Shown here one piece after another: positions 9,854-21,884 of a stretch of 64,000 bases of DNA. The DNA is taken from assembly GCA_015178975.1 (NCBI GenBank), contig WHVD01000229.1:1-64000 (forward strand). The letters run 5' to 3'. Made by a program: the position numbers and the translations under genes. Each line of letters starts with the position of its first letter. The stretch's first letter is position 1. Source of the stretch: Hysterangium stoloniferum. Taxonomy: Eukaryota; Basidiomycota; Agaricomycetes; Hysterangiales; Hysterangiaceae. Under the pieces are notes generated by a model that searched no databases, was not told the DNA's origin, and saw only the letters and a list, made by a program, of their open reading frames with translations.

Positions 9854-12646
9854 ATGGACATTGCAGCTATTGTTGTCAAAGTCGCTGGCAATGCCGTTCC
9901 AGTCCCTGGCTTAAAGAGTGCAGCGACCCTTGTTTTGGAGATTATGAACGTTATACAGGTAGGTCGTGTGCATCAACACCAGTTTAAGACCTGATGTAGA
10001 TCATGATTCACTATCACCAGGCAAGCGGGGAGCAAAACGAGAGATTAAATAGCCTTGTCCGGACCACTGGACGTCGCCTCGTCGCTTTCCACGATCAGCT
10101 GAGGGGGAAGTGGGAGGACATCCCGGACGATTTCAAAACTATATTGGACGAGTATCAGAAGTGAGAACTTGAGACTCACTGGGTAGCCGTACTTGACTAA
10201 TAAATCGATTGTTTTCAGTGCACTTGAGGATGTTCTTGCGCTTGCAAGATCATACACACCAAGAAAAGGTCTTAAAGCACACGTCGTGTCTTGGATGCGA
10301 CAACGAGATAGGTCGATCACCAGACTGCAAAGGTGATTGGAAGAAGCGGAGAAGGAGGCAATGGTACGTGCTGAAAGTGACTCAGAGTCGTTCGTTATAT
10401 ATTGGCTCTTAGATGTGCATTTTGCTGGATACTTCATTAGCCGTCGCCCAACTCGTAGCCGTCGATGATACCAGAATGGACGATATCATCCTTGATTCGT
10501 TTCCATCGGTCACGGGCAGAGGAAGAAGTGATATTAGTGAACGCGTACGCCCGTTCTGTCATCTCAAAGATCATTTCCGTGGGTTTATCATAATGAGGCA
10601 GTATTTGATCGATCGAAGGGACTTGCAACTGTTACGCACCTTATCGATCGCGAACCACATTGATTATGACTATGAAAAGGCAGGAAATCACGGGGTCACC
10701 TTGCGGTGGAGTGTCACACTTTGTGAAGCGAAGACTGAAAGTGACGGTAAGCCGGTATTGGTCAAAAAGTACGAAGGGGGGAGACCCACGTGGGATTTGA
10801 GACGCAAACAGGTACGAGTCCCGTTTTGGCTGGTTTGGGTTTCAGAAACTATTTGCAACATATCACACTTTTGATATAGTTCCAATGCGACCTCACTTCC
10901 TATCAAGACGTATGGTAAGAGTGCAACACATCAGAATACATAATCCGAGTAGTCCAATCACATTCATGTTCAGGAACCCTAGCATTGCTCCGTTCCTGGG
11001 CTACAGTGACGCACAAGACAATGTACTTTTCCAAGTTTTTCGTAATCCAGGCACTGAACCAGAGGACGCATGCAAATGGCTCGGCCGCACTAGATCATCC
11101 GATGTGAGAGAAACCATTTTGGGACTCTGGGACATGGTGAATGAAATTACGCGCGACATTTACAAGCTAACGCGATGTATTTTAGAGGGATTCCTACAAT
11201 GTGACGTGCTTGGATACCTTCTCTCCCGCAAATGCTGATGTGACAATGTGACATTAGGAATTAGTTGATTTCTGTTCAAACAACGAAATTGAAATTCACT
11301 GGCTTGTTCGTTAATTACACTGACATCAGATGTGAATGATAACTTTGTCTATTCAGTTTTTAAATCCCGGTGATTCAATTGTCACTGTGACAGACAGTCC
11401 TGCCAATCGCCGTCATCTGAAGCTTGTGTACACCGGAACACTGCGCAGCAGTGTCTCAGAGCCCTATGAGATATGGCTTCCCGGTGTTCATACCGGTCAC
11501 TCTATGATCAATCTATCATCACCGGACTTCATCGTATACTTATTCATGTCCGCTTTGGAATCATGGTGTCTCGGCACTGCTTTAATGGATGAACAACTTC
11601 GAAGCTCGCACACCATTCATCAATTGGCCAATCAACTACTGGACTTCGGGTTTCTGCGACCAATTACGGGCTCTATCGAGGATGGGGATCTGGGGTCCAT
11701 CGCTTTGTGGGACGTGGGCTATCGGGATAAAGTTACAGGCCATTTTGTAGTGTGTGGGAAGCTACATGAGTGGTTCTCTGACACCCTCGGGATGGAACCC
11801 TCAGTCGAGGTTCGTGTTCATCTCAACGAGCGAGAGCCTAGATATTTAGACGAGGGTGAGAGTGTAACGATAGGAGGTGGAAAACCAATGAGAAGGTATT
11901 TTTCGAGCTAGCACACTGACCCGATCGTTGCTCAGTTTTCTGCCGCCTAGATATACCTATGATATTGGCGAAGGCAGCATCGAAAATTTTTGCCGGCCCA
12001 GTGTCAATATCAGAAATTTCCGCCCGTCCTCTGAAGTGCAGAAAGCATGGAGAGCATACGCACCGCTTTACATAGAGGAAAATGGGATCAAGGGTGTCCT
12101 TCCACATGAGGTGATGATCAGTAAGCACAGAAGTCATTTGGGAATGATATTGACCCCTTTGTGACAACAGTAAACTACTTTTGGACAAGAGTAGTTGTGG
12201 AAATGCCTCAGAATTTGTTTGTTTCACTTTCCCCTTCATCAATGTCAGAGCCTGACAGAGTAATCTAGTCACTCCGGAGAAGTGGAACCGCGTAACATAT
12301 TCCTGTTTGAACCTACTTCTCCGCGTTATATTTCTGGCCCCTCGGGGGGACCTGTCCTAGATGTGCAGTTGCGCGCTTCTTGTGATGCGGAGCCCAGTTG
12401 GATAAATGACTCTGTGTGGCCGGACACGGTATTTGAGCCAGACCCGTGAGCGTCGATGTTGTCCTTATTTAATTGTATTGACGTCTTGAATCAGGCGGAT
12501 ACGTTATTTCCAGCTACCTAGGTGCATATGGGAGGAGGATTAAACTCGGCCACCATCACACCCATCGAACAAGTCTGTCTAGCTATATCATTCTGAGATA
12601 TAAAAGCTCTTTATTTACTGGAGCTCTGCCCATAATAAAATTGTGA
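9854..12646 (+). pseudogene. gene X copy 1: MLKL-NTD-like / kinase-like protein, one nonsense codon
   Basis: I derive 12 exons: 9854-9958, 10021-10160, 10219-10363, 10413-10811, 10880-10914, 10974-11205, 11265-11309, 11357-11895, 11936-12120, 12171-12216, 12269-12445, 12514-12646. All introns are GT-AG, 40-68 nt, and phases match, giving 726 codons. Exons 1-3 (residues 1-130) encode an amphipathic helical bundle (VPVPGLKSAATLVLEIMNVI; LEDVLALARSY) like the MLKL-NTD/HeLo-like domains of basidiomycete proteins. Exons 4-6 look like a kinase N-lobe (VLVKKYEGG, then NPSIAPFLGYS). The rest is unassigned. The only in-frame stop is TGA at 10334-10336 (codon 121), where sister copies have CGA. The C-terminus differs because an 11-bp deletion shifts the last exon. 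The likely role, programmed cell death or allorecognition, is inferred from the domain type. Confidence 0.65.
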
Positions 12647-12921
12647 ACAAAGGATGTAAGAATACGTGAATGTTAATTTTCAAAAATAATTACAAAAAAA
12701 GTAGTTCTTCGCCGTAACTGTGTGACATCGCGTAACATGTGCTGGAGTCCTGCGTCTTGCGCTCATTCTTCCTGCCAGACTTTCTCGCCTTCCCAGTCCC
12801 CGTCTTTCAGACTCTTTTCAGAGAGAAGAAACACCACAATTCTTTGACAAAGAAGTATGTCCTCCGTTCTTCTTATGGAAATGAGATTTCACTTATTATG
12901 CTTAGGCCGCAACCACGGGAT

Positions 12922-14995
12922 TTAATAGGATCTACTTGAAGGCATCGACGTGTACCTCCCGTGCTTGGATAGAGAGTGTGGGGGGCGATGTGACGCGGAT
13001 GCATGTGCAGCTGCATTGTGGGATGCTTGGGTATCCGTGTATGTGAAGAGCATGCTGGAACCGAACCCGAAACGAGTGAGTAGGGTGTTTTTTTTCTTCT
13101 GTGAGCAGCTGAGTATGAGCTGGGAAGTTTTTATGATTGATTTGGTGGCGTTGGTGATAGGGCCGCCGCTTAAGAACCTTGCTACTGTCGAGGACACGGA
13201 GACGGTCAATTATGAGTGTATGCCGACAGTGAGCTATTGGGCTTGTCATGGACAAGGAATGAGGTCATTTCTTAACGAGTCGAATCATCCTGAGGTCCGT
13301 CATACTCGTGTAATGCTTTCGAGCCTGTCTCCCCTGACGGGACTTCGCAATCTCGGAAACAGCTGCTACATGGCATCAACATCGATACTCACACTTCCAG
13401 CCTTCTGCACATGCCATCCCTGATCCTTTCTCACCCGCGCCTGTTCCTGCACCGAAGAGCTCCCCATATCCTGTTTTGACTTTCAGATGCGCAAAATCGC
13501 GGACAGAATCCGTTCAGGCTGATTATTGCACCGTCGCAGCGATTTCCCGTCCCGCAACGCCGGTGTCCGTCCCTACCCCCGTCGAAGTTCTGGTGAGGCC
13601 GTGGAACCAATGCCATCCACGGTGATCCCCTCGTCCATCCTCGACGCCACTGCCCGTACTCCAAGAACCCATCGAACCCACCATGTTCAAATCCCTCAAC
13701 GGAAGAGTCCACGAAAAATTCTCGATGACGAAACAGCAAGATGCTCAAGAGTTCTTCGCATATATATTCTTAAACCTCTGCGGCAACAAGCTAAAAACAC
13801 GTCCCGAAGCCAGAGCCTACTGTCATCTTCTGCTTTCAGGTGGAACAAGAGTCACTGTGTATGTAGTGCAAGTTGTGTGTGCTAGCTTGTGGACCAGGAT
13901 GATGATTTCAGCGTGGGTATCCGATCCCGGCTTTAGAGAGGTGTTGTATGCGCGGGGGAAGCTGCATGTGTGCGTAGGACACAGGATGGTTAAACCTGCG
14001 GTTGAGTATTCGTGTCCGTGGTGCGAGGCAGGGGTTCCACCGCAGACGTGAGTCTTTCATAGTGTCGTCTTGCTATTATAGGTTGATACGACCAGGTCGT
14101 GGATGTGTTTCCAGAGGTGCACGTGTTGTAACTTTCCCTAACATCTTTGTTGTACATGCGACGAATTCTTTGCACGTGAGGTGGGTGCCTACAAAACATG
14201 GTCAGCGGTGGTTATTCTCCCTTCAACGCGTGTCATGGACAAGCAGGGAGGCCATTCCTTAAAGAGTCGAGTCATCATCAGGTACCTACCTCACACCCGC
14301 CCAATAGGTTCGAGCTTGTCTTCTCTCAAGGACTGACATCGCTCAGGGACCTGGGAAATCGTGGCGACATGGCATACACCCTCCAATCAATATCCACACT
14401 TCCAGCCTTCCACATATACAATCCCCTATCCTTTCTCACCCAGCCTGTACCTGCACCCAACAGCTCCTTGCGTCCTGTATTGCCTGGCTTCACTCCGGCC
14501 TCTCCCGTAGGAAAGCCTCCTCCCTCCCAATCTTCAATACTGCCCCTTTCGCAGCCATTCCCTACCGGTCGTTGTCAGAAGGCATTATTTGGCGGTTGTT
14601 TTGGTTGATTAGACATGTGGAAGTTCCGGATGTGTCGGTGATGATATTATACACCATCGTTCGCCCGTCTTTCTTTTGTCATTACAGGCATCAATAATCC
14701 TTCGGTGCAGTCAATAGTTGCGCCGGCAAGTGACAGTGGGCCTGAACCGTCTGTGGAGTAGATACCGATGATAGAGGATGTGGGATGTGCGTTATATAAT
14801 GAGTAACTGCACGCATACATTCATACATGCATACATGCAATACATACATGTTTGCTGTGAACATAATAATGAGCGTCTCACGATAAAGCACCACTGCAAC
14901 ATGCAGGATTCGGATCAGAAAAGGATCGATGCGATATTATTTTCTAACCCGCAACTAACTGTTAATATTGGTAATAAATGTCTAGAATGATGAGG
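12922..14995 (+). pseudogene. U copy 1: UBP14/USP5-type deubiquitinase relic
   Basis: Pieces in family order: a UBP-type zinc-finger remnant (DLLEGIDVYLPCLDREC, about 12930), a segment starting KNLATVEDTE (about 13175), the Cys box GLRNLGNSCYMAS (about 13340-13378) with the catalytic Cys kept, FKSLNGRVHEKFS followed by KQQDAQEFFAYIF (13685-13770), a CPWCEAG segment (about 14020), FPNIFVVHATN and WVPTK (14130-14200), then a second Cys box in which Cys is lost (SLRDLGNRGDMA, about 14340), and UBA-like sequence (RCQKALFGG, about 14570; SGPEPSVE, stop, about 14735-14761). The His box is not found. Multiple frameshifts make it non-functional. It follows X in the same direction at about 280 bp. Confidence 0.7.
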
Positions 14996-15289
14996 GTTCC
15001 TTTGAGTAGCAGCGGCGCGCAACAGATATATGGTTGCCCTCAGAGTCCATGACATTTTGCATGTGGAGCTCTTTCCAAAGATTTAACACAGTGTAACGAT
15101 TCTACGATGATGTTGATGAATTATATTGTCCAGGCGAGGGAGAATTTGGAATGTCCACAGTGAGTGTAAGTAAAGGCAACACAGCCTATGAAACTATATT
15201 GTATTATTTAATATTATGTGGGACTACATGCGATAAAGAGGAAGAAGGTGGATGCAGCGTTATTGCTAACTGCAGAAAGACGATCAATG

Positions 15290-15862
15290 GCTAATCCCTC
15301 TTAGCACGTCATGGGCAGAGGCAGAAACGATATTAGTGAACACATACGCCCGTTCTGTCATCTCAAAGATCATGCCCGTGAGCTTATCGTAATGAGACAG
15401 TATTTGATCGACCGAAGAACTTGCAACTGTTACACACCTTATCGTTCGCGACCCACAATGGTTATTATCATGAAAAGGCAGGAAATCATCAGGTCACCTT
15501 GCGGTGGAGTGTTAAACTTTGTGAAGCGAAGACTGACAGTGACGGCAAGCCGGTGTTGGTCAAAATGTACGAGGCGGGAGACCCACTTGGGATTTGAGAT
15601 ACAAAGAGGTACGAGTTCTGTTTTGGCTGGTTTGAATTTCAGAAACTATTTGCAACATATCATACTTTTGATATAGTTTGCATGCTACCTCATTTCCTAT
15701 CAAGACATGTGGTAAGGATGCAGATTAAATAGTCCAAGTAGTCCAATCACATTCATGGTCAGGGACCCTAGCATTGCTGCGTTCTTGGGATACAGTAACA
15801 CACAAGACAATGTACTCTTCCAAGTTTTCCGTAATCCGGGCTCTGAACCTGCCTCCTCATAG
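15290..15862 (+). pseudogene. x' copy 1: truncated X fragment
   Basis: Carries X from within exon 4 (GRGRNDISEHIRPFCHLKDH) to the middle of exon 6, where it stops matching after SEP. The piece has a one-base loss after a run of Arg codons (RRTCNCY instead of RRDLQLL) that is shared with the copies at 38438-38690 and 42600-42650. The same truncation points recur in other units, so x' belonged to the unit before it was amplified. The 300 bp before it (14995-15290) hold only spacer sequence shared between units. Confidence 0.65.
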
Positions 15863-16080
15863 CACGAAGATTAAGTTACGGACCCGTTTTGTCTTCCCCC
15901 GTTCCCATCCACTCTTCGAAGCACTCAGAGGGTACATTCAAACCTTCCAAGTGGGAATAGCCAGTTAAAAAATACCCAGAATCAACTCAAACATAAAGAA
16001 GATTCGCAATATATATGAATACATGAGAGTAAGAACAGAAGATAGGAATCATGCCTCTCATGAAACAACAAAGATCACAG

Positions 16081-16270
16081 TGTTGGATGTGGACCATTAT
16101 GTGCGAGCGTCGTCGAGTCGACGTCACACCCCATGTCATGGTAAGACAGTGTATTTTATACAGTATATTATGCGTACCTATATGTAAAATATATCTCATG
16201 CGCTTGTAACCACCAATACAGTGCAAGTCCATTTTGTATACGCTTTGGGTCCTTGTTCGTAAAATCCTAA
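16081..16270. mobile_element. LTR-like solo insertion, about 190 bp
   Basis: Compared with 7660-7690 and 43290-43310, unit 2 has extra sequence starting TGTTGGATG and ending near CCTAACA, set in the conserved ATCACAGTCTCAC. CACAG occurs at 16076-16080 and again at 16271-16275, consistent with a 5-bp target duplication. The exact right end is ambiguous by 2-3 bases. No coding sequence inside. Confidence 0.45.
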
Positions 16271-16719
16271 CACAGTCTCACAATATGGACTCGGAGTAGT
16301 ATTTGTTGAGAACGATTCGGCTCTATATGAGCTCAGACGTTGGGAATGAGGTGGCGGTCCATACGAAGGCTTTGCCGAAACACCGTTTCCTGATCAAATG
16401 TAAGTTGCCGGGACGCGTCGCTGTGTTTGGTTTGTTTCTTGTTGGGTTAGCATTGTTCGAGGCACTTTTGGTCCTGCGTCATGTGCCCCGCGCACGCTGT
16501 AGTGTGAGGGGCGCACAAAAGATATTTCCCGTTCAAACTTTGCAAGGTTGTTGAGTGTGGCAGGAGTTTTGCATCCCCCCCGGGACATATTGGTGAATAG
16601 GCCAAATCATGGGAAACAACAAAGTTAATATATCTTATCCGAATTTATTTCAAATATTAGCGCAAGAGATGTTACACCTCTTCGCTAAATATTTGCCAAA
16701 ACACATGAATCTTTGATTA

Positions 16720-18230
16720 TTTAATCTTATATTGATCAGTTCAGCAGTCCGGTGAATTTCATTGCAGCGGCAATCATTGAAATTGGTCAGCTACGGATTC
16801 GTATGGGGGAAATAAGGCCACCACTTCGAGATGAACGACTGGGAAGAAGCAAGGAGCGCCCAGGAAGAATTAAATACCTCATCCGCTACCGTGACGTCAC
16901 TGAGGATCAGTACCGAATCTAGTGTGGCAAATCTACTGCCCGATCTGCTCCCTGATTACAGTGTGGAATCTGTACAACTCATCCAGGGCCGGAGTTACGG
17001 TGGTGATTTTCACTTCCCTTTGATGAGCCGGTAGCCTGTCGATGGTAAAAGGTTATAGGTGTAACAGTTGTGTCATGAGAACATTTCAACATTTCAGCCT
17101 ATTCCATGGTATTCACTAGGAGTCAGCATCCCATCGCGCATGGTATGGTATATTATCGTCTAAATACATATTCTCGCTTCGAGCATGAATAAGCAAACTT
17201 ACGATATGATGAACATGCCCCAGGGGCGCAGTAGAGAGTGAAGTCAAGACAGAGAACGGTGAAGATACTGGAAAAAAACAGTTGAAAAGTGTACAAAATG
17301 TAAAATGTGACGGACATACCCAACGAAGTAAATGTGACTAGACAGGTGCTTTTTTAAGCCCATGCTTTCAAGGAGACTTTGGACACCGTGATTACCTGTC
17401 ATGTACCATTTCTGATAAAAATGAAGACCCATATCCATCTCCGGAATTCTGAATGGCCTTCCATAAGATGGGGAAGCAAAGAATTGTTTCGTAGATCAGC
17501 AACGGCAGCATTCCAAACGCAAACCTTGGTGTATCGCATATTAACAACAAGTTGGAAATATTGTTTTCATGGAATTCCAGAACTCACCGTATGGCATATG
17601 AAGGCCCGGGCCCATCTGCAAGTACCGCTAGTGCTAATACGATTGTTAGTACTATAAGCAACTTGTTGTTGACGTAAACCTTTTAAGTTGGTAACTTAAT
17701 GAATGACGTTGATCTTGGATTAATGAGAGAAGCCCATGCGACATAGTAGAGTGACTTGATACAGTGTGTAGTATGGGACGCTCCAGGTCAGGAAACCAAT
17801 ACAGCAGAGATAACAAAAGGTTACTTACTCTTCACTAATACACTGCTCCAGTCTCAGGCCGGGTGTCACTTCCCGGCCACATCACCAACCCGTCATGGCG
17901 GCGCTGCCTTCGGCGACATCCTCCCATGCCATACTAACGCGCTCCTCGTCAGCTCCAACGAGCTCGCGTTCCAGCATTCCTGGCCACCCCAGAAGGGCGC
18001 ACTTCGCGCATTTTGGGGCACTGATATATTTTAGACAATTTTTTAGGCATAATTCACACGGTGTAATTTAACAGAACTCGAATACAAAGTGGCTATATCA
18101 TACATGATTGGTGAGACAAATGTGACGACGAGCGAGTGCGCCAGCTTGGATGGCAGCACCGCAAATTCCAACAAATAAAGCCCGAAAAGCAAATCTCAAT
18201 CATAGACTACTTTTTGAAATCGATTTATTA
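16720..18230 (-). pseudogene. gene M copy 2: multi-TM membrane protein relic
   Basis: Same block order as M copy 1, read on the minus strand: 5' region 18230-18010, central helices near 17790-17440, a membrane block near 17440-17250, and the terminal block 17060-16800. Deletions are larger here: the loop with the conserved CFSxDGMPP sequence is missing near 17530, and several frames are broken. Divergent to X copy 2. Confidence 0.4.
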
Positions 18231-18426
18231 CAATGCCATCTCATACATCTTTATGCTGTATTGGCCAAGGCACGACTGACCTGTCGCTACAGTGCCATAT
18301 ATCCATTAGCACATCATGGTACTTTCGTTTGACTTGATAAGCCACTGGTAAGATCGTGCAGTTTTTCTTTTAATGACGAATGATCTATCTAATCCATTGT
18401 ATTCCAACAGTTCCACCCAGGACACA

Positions 18427-18643
18427 TGTAATCCTGGTGCCCCCAGTCTTACGCATGGACCCTTTAGTTTTACGTGATTACATAATCACGATGTTTTACG
18501 GTATAAGTAGCCGGGAAGTTTTCAGGGACCTTAGATCTTACCGTACGCTGCACTTGCCTGTATCTTGTTCTGCTCTGGACAATACACCGTGGTCCTGTCA
18601 ACTTGTGTGACCGCCAGTGATCCCTATTGACGACGGGATTACA
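18427..18643 (-). mobile_element. MITE copy 1, 217 bp
   Basis: Starts TGTAATCCTGG and ends GGATTACA, giving an 8-bp terminal inverted repeat, flanked by ACACA at 18422-18426 and 18644-18648. The sister copy at 47373-47588 is the same element in the opposite orientation. The empty site is seen in the other units (near 9670, 45665 and 61530). An internal palindrome around GTGATTACATAATCAC is conserved in both. No open frame: a non-autonomous DNA element. Strand is set relative to copy 2. Confidence 0.8.
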
Positions 18644-18813
18644 ACACAGTCCACACCGTGATTACGGCCTTTGAATATAAGTGTGTCGCTGTTGGATGAA
18701 CACTGCATTTCACCTACTGATCCGGCGCTCCGTCCCAGGGCATAGCCAACAGCAAATACAGCGCCTCGACGTGCTAAAGAGCAACTTTCTACTAAGATCA
18801 TCGGCTGTCGCTC

Positions 18814-21546
18814 ATGGACATTGCAGCCATTGTTGTCAAAGTCGCTGGCGATGCCGTTCCATTACCTGGCTTAAAGAGTGCAGCGACCCTTGTTTTGGAG
18901 ATCATGAACGTTATAAAGGTAGGTCGTCTGCATCAACACCAGTTTAAGAGCTGATGTGGATCATGATTCACAATCACTAGGCAAGCGGGGAGCAAAACGA
19001 GAGATTGAATAACCTTGTCCAGACCACTGGACGTCGCCTCGTCGCTTTCCACGATCAGCTGAGGGGGAAGTGGGAGAATATCCCGGACAATTTCAAAACT
19101 ATATTGGACCATTATCAGAAGTGAGAACATGAGACGCGCTGTGTAACCGTACCTGACAAATAAATCGATTGTTTTCAGTGCACTTGAGGATTTTCTTACG
19201 CTTGCAAGGTCATACAAACCAAGAAGAGGTCTTAGAGCACACGTCGTGTCTTGGATGCCACAACGAGATAAGTCTATCGGCAAACTTAAAAGGCGATTGG
19301 AAGAAGCGGAGAAAGAGGCAATGGTGCGTACTAAAAAGTGACACTCAGAGTCGGTCGTGATACATATTGGCTCTTTAGATGCATTTTTCGCTGGATACCT
19401 CATTAGCCGTCGCTCAACTCGTAGCCGTCGATGATACCAGAAGGGACGATATCATTCTTGATTCGTTTTCGTCGGTTACGGACAGAGGAAGAAACGCTAT
19501 TAGTGAACACGTACGCCCGTTCTGTCATCTCAAAGATCAAGCCCGTGGACTTATAGTAATGATATAGTGTTTGGTTCATAGAAGGAATTTCCAAGTGTTG
19601 CGCACCATATCGATCGCGCACCATAGTGATTATGACGATGAAAAGGCAGGAAACCATCGGGTCGCCTTGCGGTGGAATGTCAAACTTTGTGAAGCGAAGA
19701 CCGAAAGTGACGGCAAGTCGGTATTGGTCAAAATGTACGAAGGCGGGAGACCCACGTGGGATTTGAGACACAAAGAGGTGCGAGTTTTGTTTTGGCTGGT
19801 TTGGGTTTCCGAAACTATTTGCAAGATATCACACTTTTGATATAGTTTCAACGGAACCTCACTTCCTATCAAGACGTATGGTAAGAATGAAACACATCAG
19901 ATTAAATAACCAGTAGTCCAATCACATTCATGTTCAGGGACCCTAGCATTGCTGAGTTCTTGGCCTACAGCAACGCACAAGACAATGTACTTTTCCAAGT
20001 TTTCCGTAATCCAGGCTCTGAACCAGAGGACGCATGCAAATGGCTCGAACGCACTAGATCATCCGATGTGAGAGAAACCATTTTGGGACTATGGGACATG
20101 GTGAATGAAATTACGCGCGATATTTACAAGCTAACGCGATGTATTTTAGAGGGATTCTTACAATGTGACGTACTTGGATACCTTCTCTCCCGCAAATACT
20201 GATGTGACAATGTGACATTAGGAATTAGTTGATTTCTGTTCAAACAACGAAATTGAAATGGACGAGCTTGTTCGTTAATTCGACTGACATCAGATGTCAA
20301 TGTTAACTTTGTCTATTCAGTTTCATCTTCCCGGTGATTCAATTGTCACTGTCACAGACAGTCCTGCCAATCGCCGTCATCTGAAGCTTGTGTACACCGG
20401 AACACTGGCCCCTGCCCCAGGGTACTATGAGAGATGGCTTCCCGGTATTTATACCGGTGACTTTAGGATCAATCCATCATCACCGGACTCCATCGTAGAC
20501 TTATTCATGTCCGAAGTTCATGGTGTCTCGGCACGGCTTTAATGGATGAACAACTTCGAAGCTCGCACACCATTCATCAATTGGCCAATCAACTACTGGA
20601 CTTCGGGTTTCTGCGACCAATTACGGGCTATATCGACAATGAAGATCTGAGGTCCATCGCTTTGTGGGACGTGGGCTATCGGGATAAAGTTACAGGCCAT
20701 TTTGCAGTGTGTGGGAATCTGCATGAGTGGTTCTCTGAAACCCTCGGTATTGAACCCTTAGTCAAGGTTTTTGTTCGCCTCGGCAACCATAGGTCTATAT
20801 ATTTAGACGAGGATGAGAGTGTAACAATACGAGGTGGAAAACCAATGAGAAGGTATTTTTGGAGCTAGCACACTGACCCGATCGTTGCTCAGTTCCCTGC
20901 CGCGTAGATATACCTAAGATATTGGCGAAGGCAGCATCGTAGATTTTTCCCGGGCCAGTGTCTATATCACAGACTTAGGCCCGTCGTCTGAAGTGCAGAA
21001 AGCGTGGAGAGCATACGCACCACTTTTCATAGAGGAGAATGGGATCAAGGGTGCCCTTCCACACGAGTTGATGATCAGTAAGCACAGAAGTCTTTTGGGA
21101 ATGATATTGACCCCATTGTGACAACAGTAAACTACTTTTGGACAAGAGTAGTTGTGGAAATACCTCAGAATTTGTTTGTTTCACTTCCCCCTTCATCATT
21201 GTGAGAGCCTGACAGAGTAATCTAGTCACTCCGGCGATGTGGAACCGCATACCATATTCCTGTTTGAACATACTTCTCCACGTTATATTTCTGGCCCCTC
21301 AGGGGGACCTGTCCTAGATGTGCAGTTGCGCGCTTCTTATGATGCGGAGCCCAGTTGGATTAATGACCTCGTGTGGCCGGGCACGGTATTTGAGCCAGAC
21401 CCGTGAGCGTCGATGTTGTCCTTATGTAATAGTATTAACGTCCTGAATAAGGTTTGTATGGTATTTTCAGCTGCCTAGGTGCATATGGGAGGAGGATTAA
21501 ACTCGGACACGATCACACCCATCGAACATTTTCCCGTCAAGTCTAG
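18814..21546 (+). pseudogene. gene X copy 2: MLKL-NTD-like / kinase-like protein, broken
   Basis: Same exon plan as copy 1: exon 1 18814-18918, exon 2 18981-19120, exon 3 19179-19323, exon 4 19379-19777, exon 5 19846-19880, exon 6 19938-20169, exon 7 20229-20273, exon 8 20321-20852, exon 9 from 20893, ending with the TAG at 21544-21546 that probably marks the ancestral C-terminus (GRRIKLG then HDHTHRTFSRQV). Lesions: TAG at 19565-19567 in exon 4 where copy 1 has CAG (shared with the copy at 61716), a frameshift in exon 8 near 20515 (about 4 nt short), and TAA for TAT in exon 9 near 20920. Exon 3 is intact here, with CGA at the codon that is TGA in copy 1. Confidence 0.65.
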
Positions 21547-21884
21547 CTATATCATTCTGTGATACAAAAGCTCTTTATTTACTGGAGCTCTGTACCTCTG
21601 CCCATAATTCAATTGTGAACAGAAGATGTAAGAATACGTGAATGTTAATTTTCAAAAATAATTACAAACAAAGTAGTTCTTCGCCGTAACTGTGTGACAC
21701 CGCGTAACATGTGCTGGAGTCCTGCGTCTTCCTCCCAGACTTTCTCGTCTTCCCAGCCCTCGTCTTTCAAAGTATTTTCCGAGAGAAGAAACACTACAAT
21801 GCTTTGACAAATAAGTATGTCCTCCTTTCTTCCAATGGAGATGATATTTCACTTATTATGCCTAACCACGCGATCTAATAGGAT

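Noticed and set aside
12241..12268. A 25-nt intron in X between exons 10 and 11
   Set aside because: A GTTTGT donor 27 bases upstream (12217) gives a normal 52-nt intron and the correct phase.
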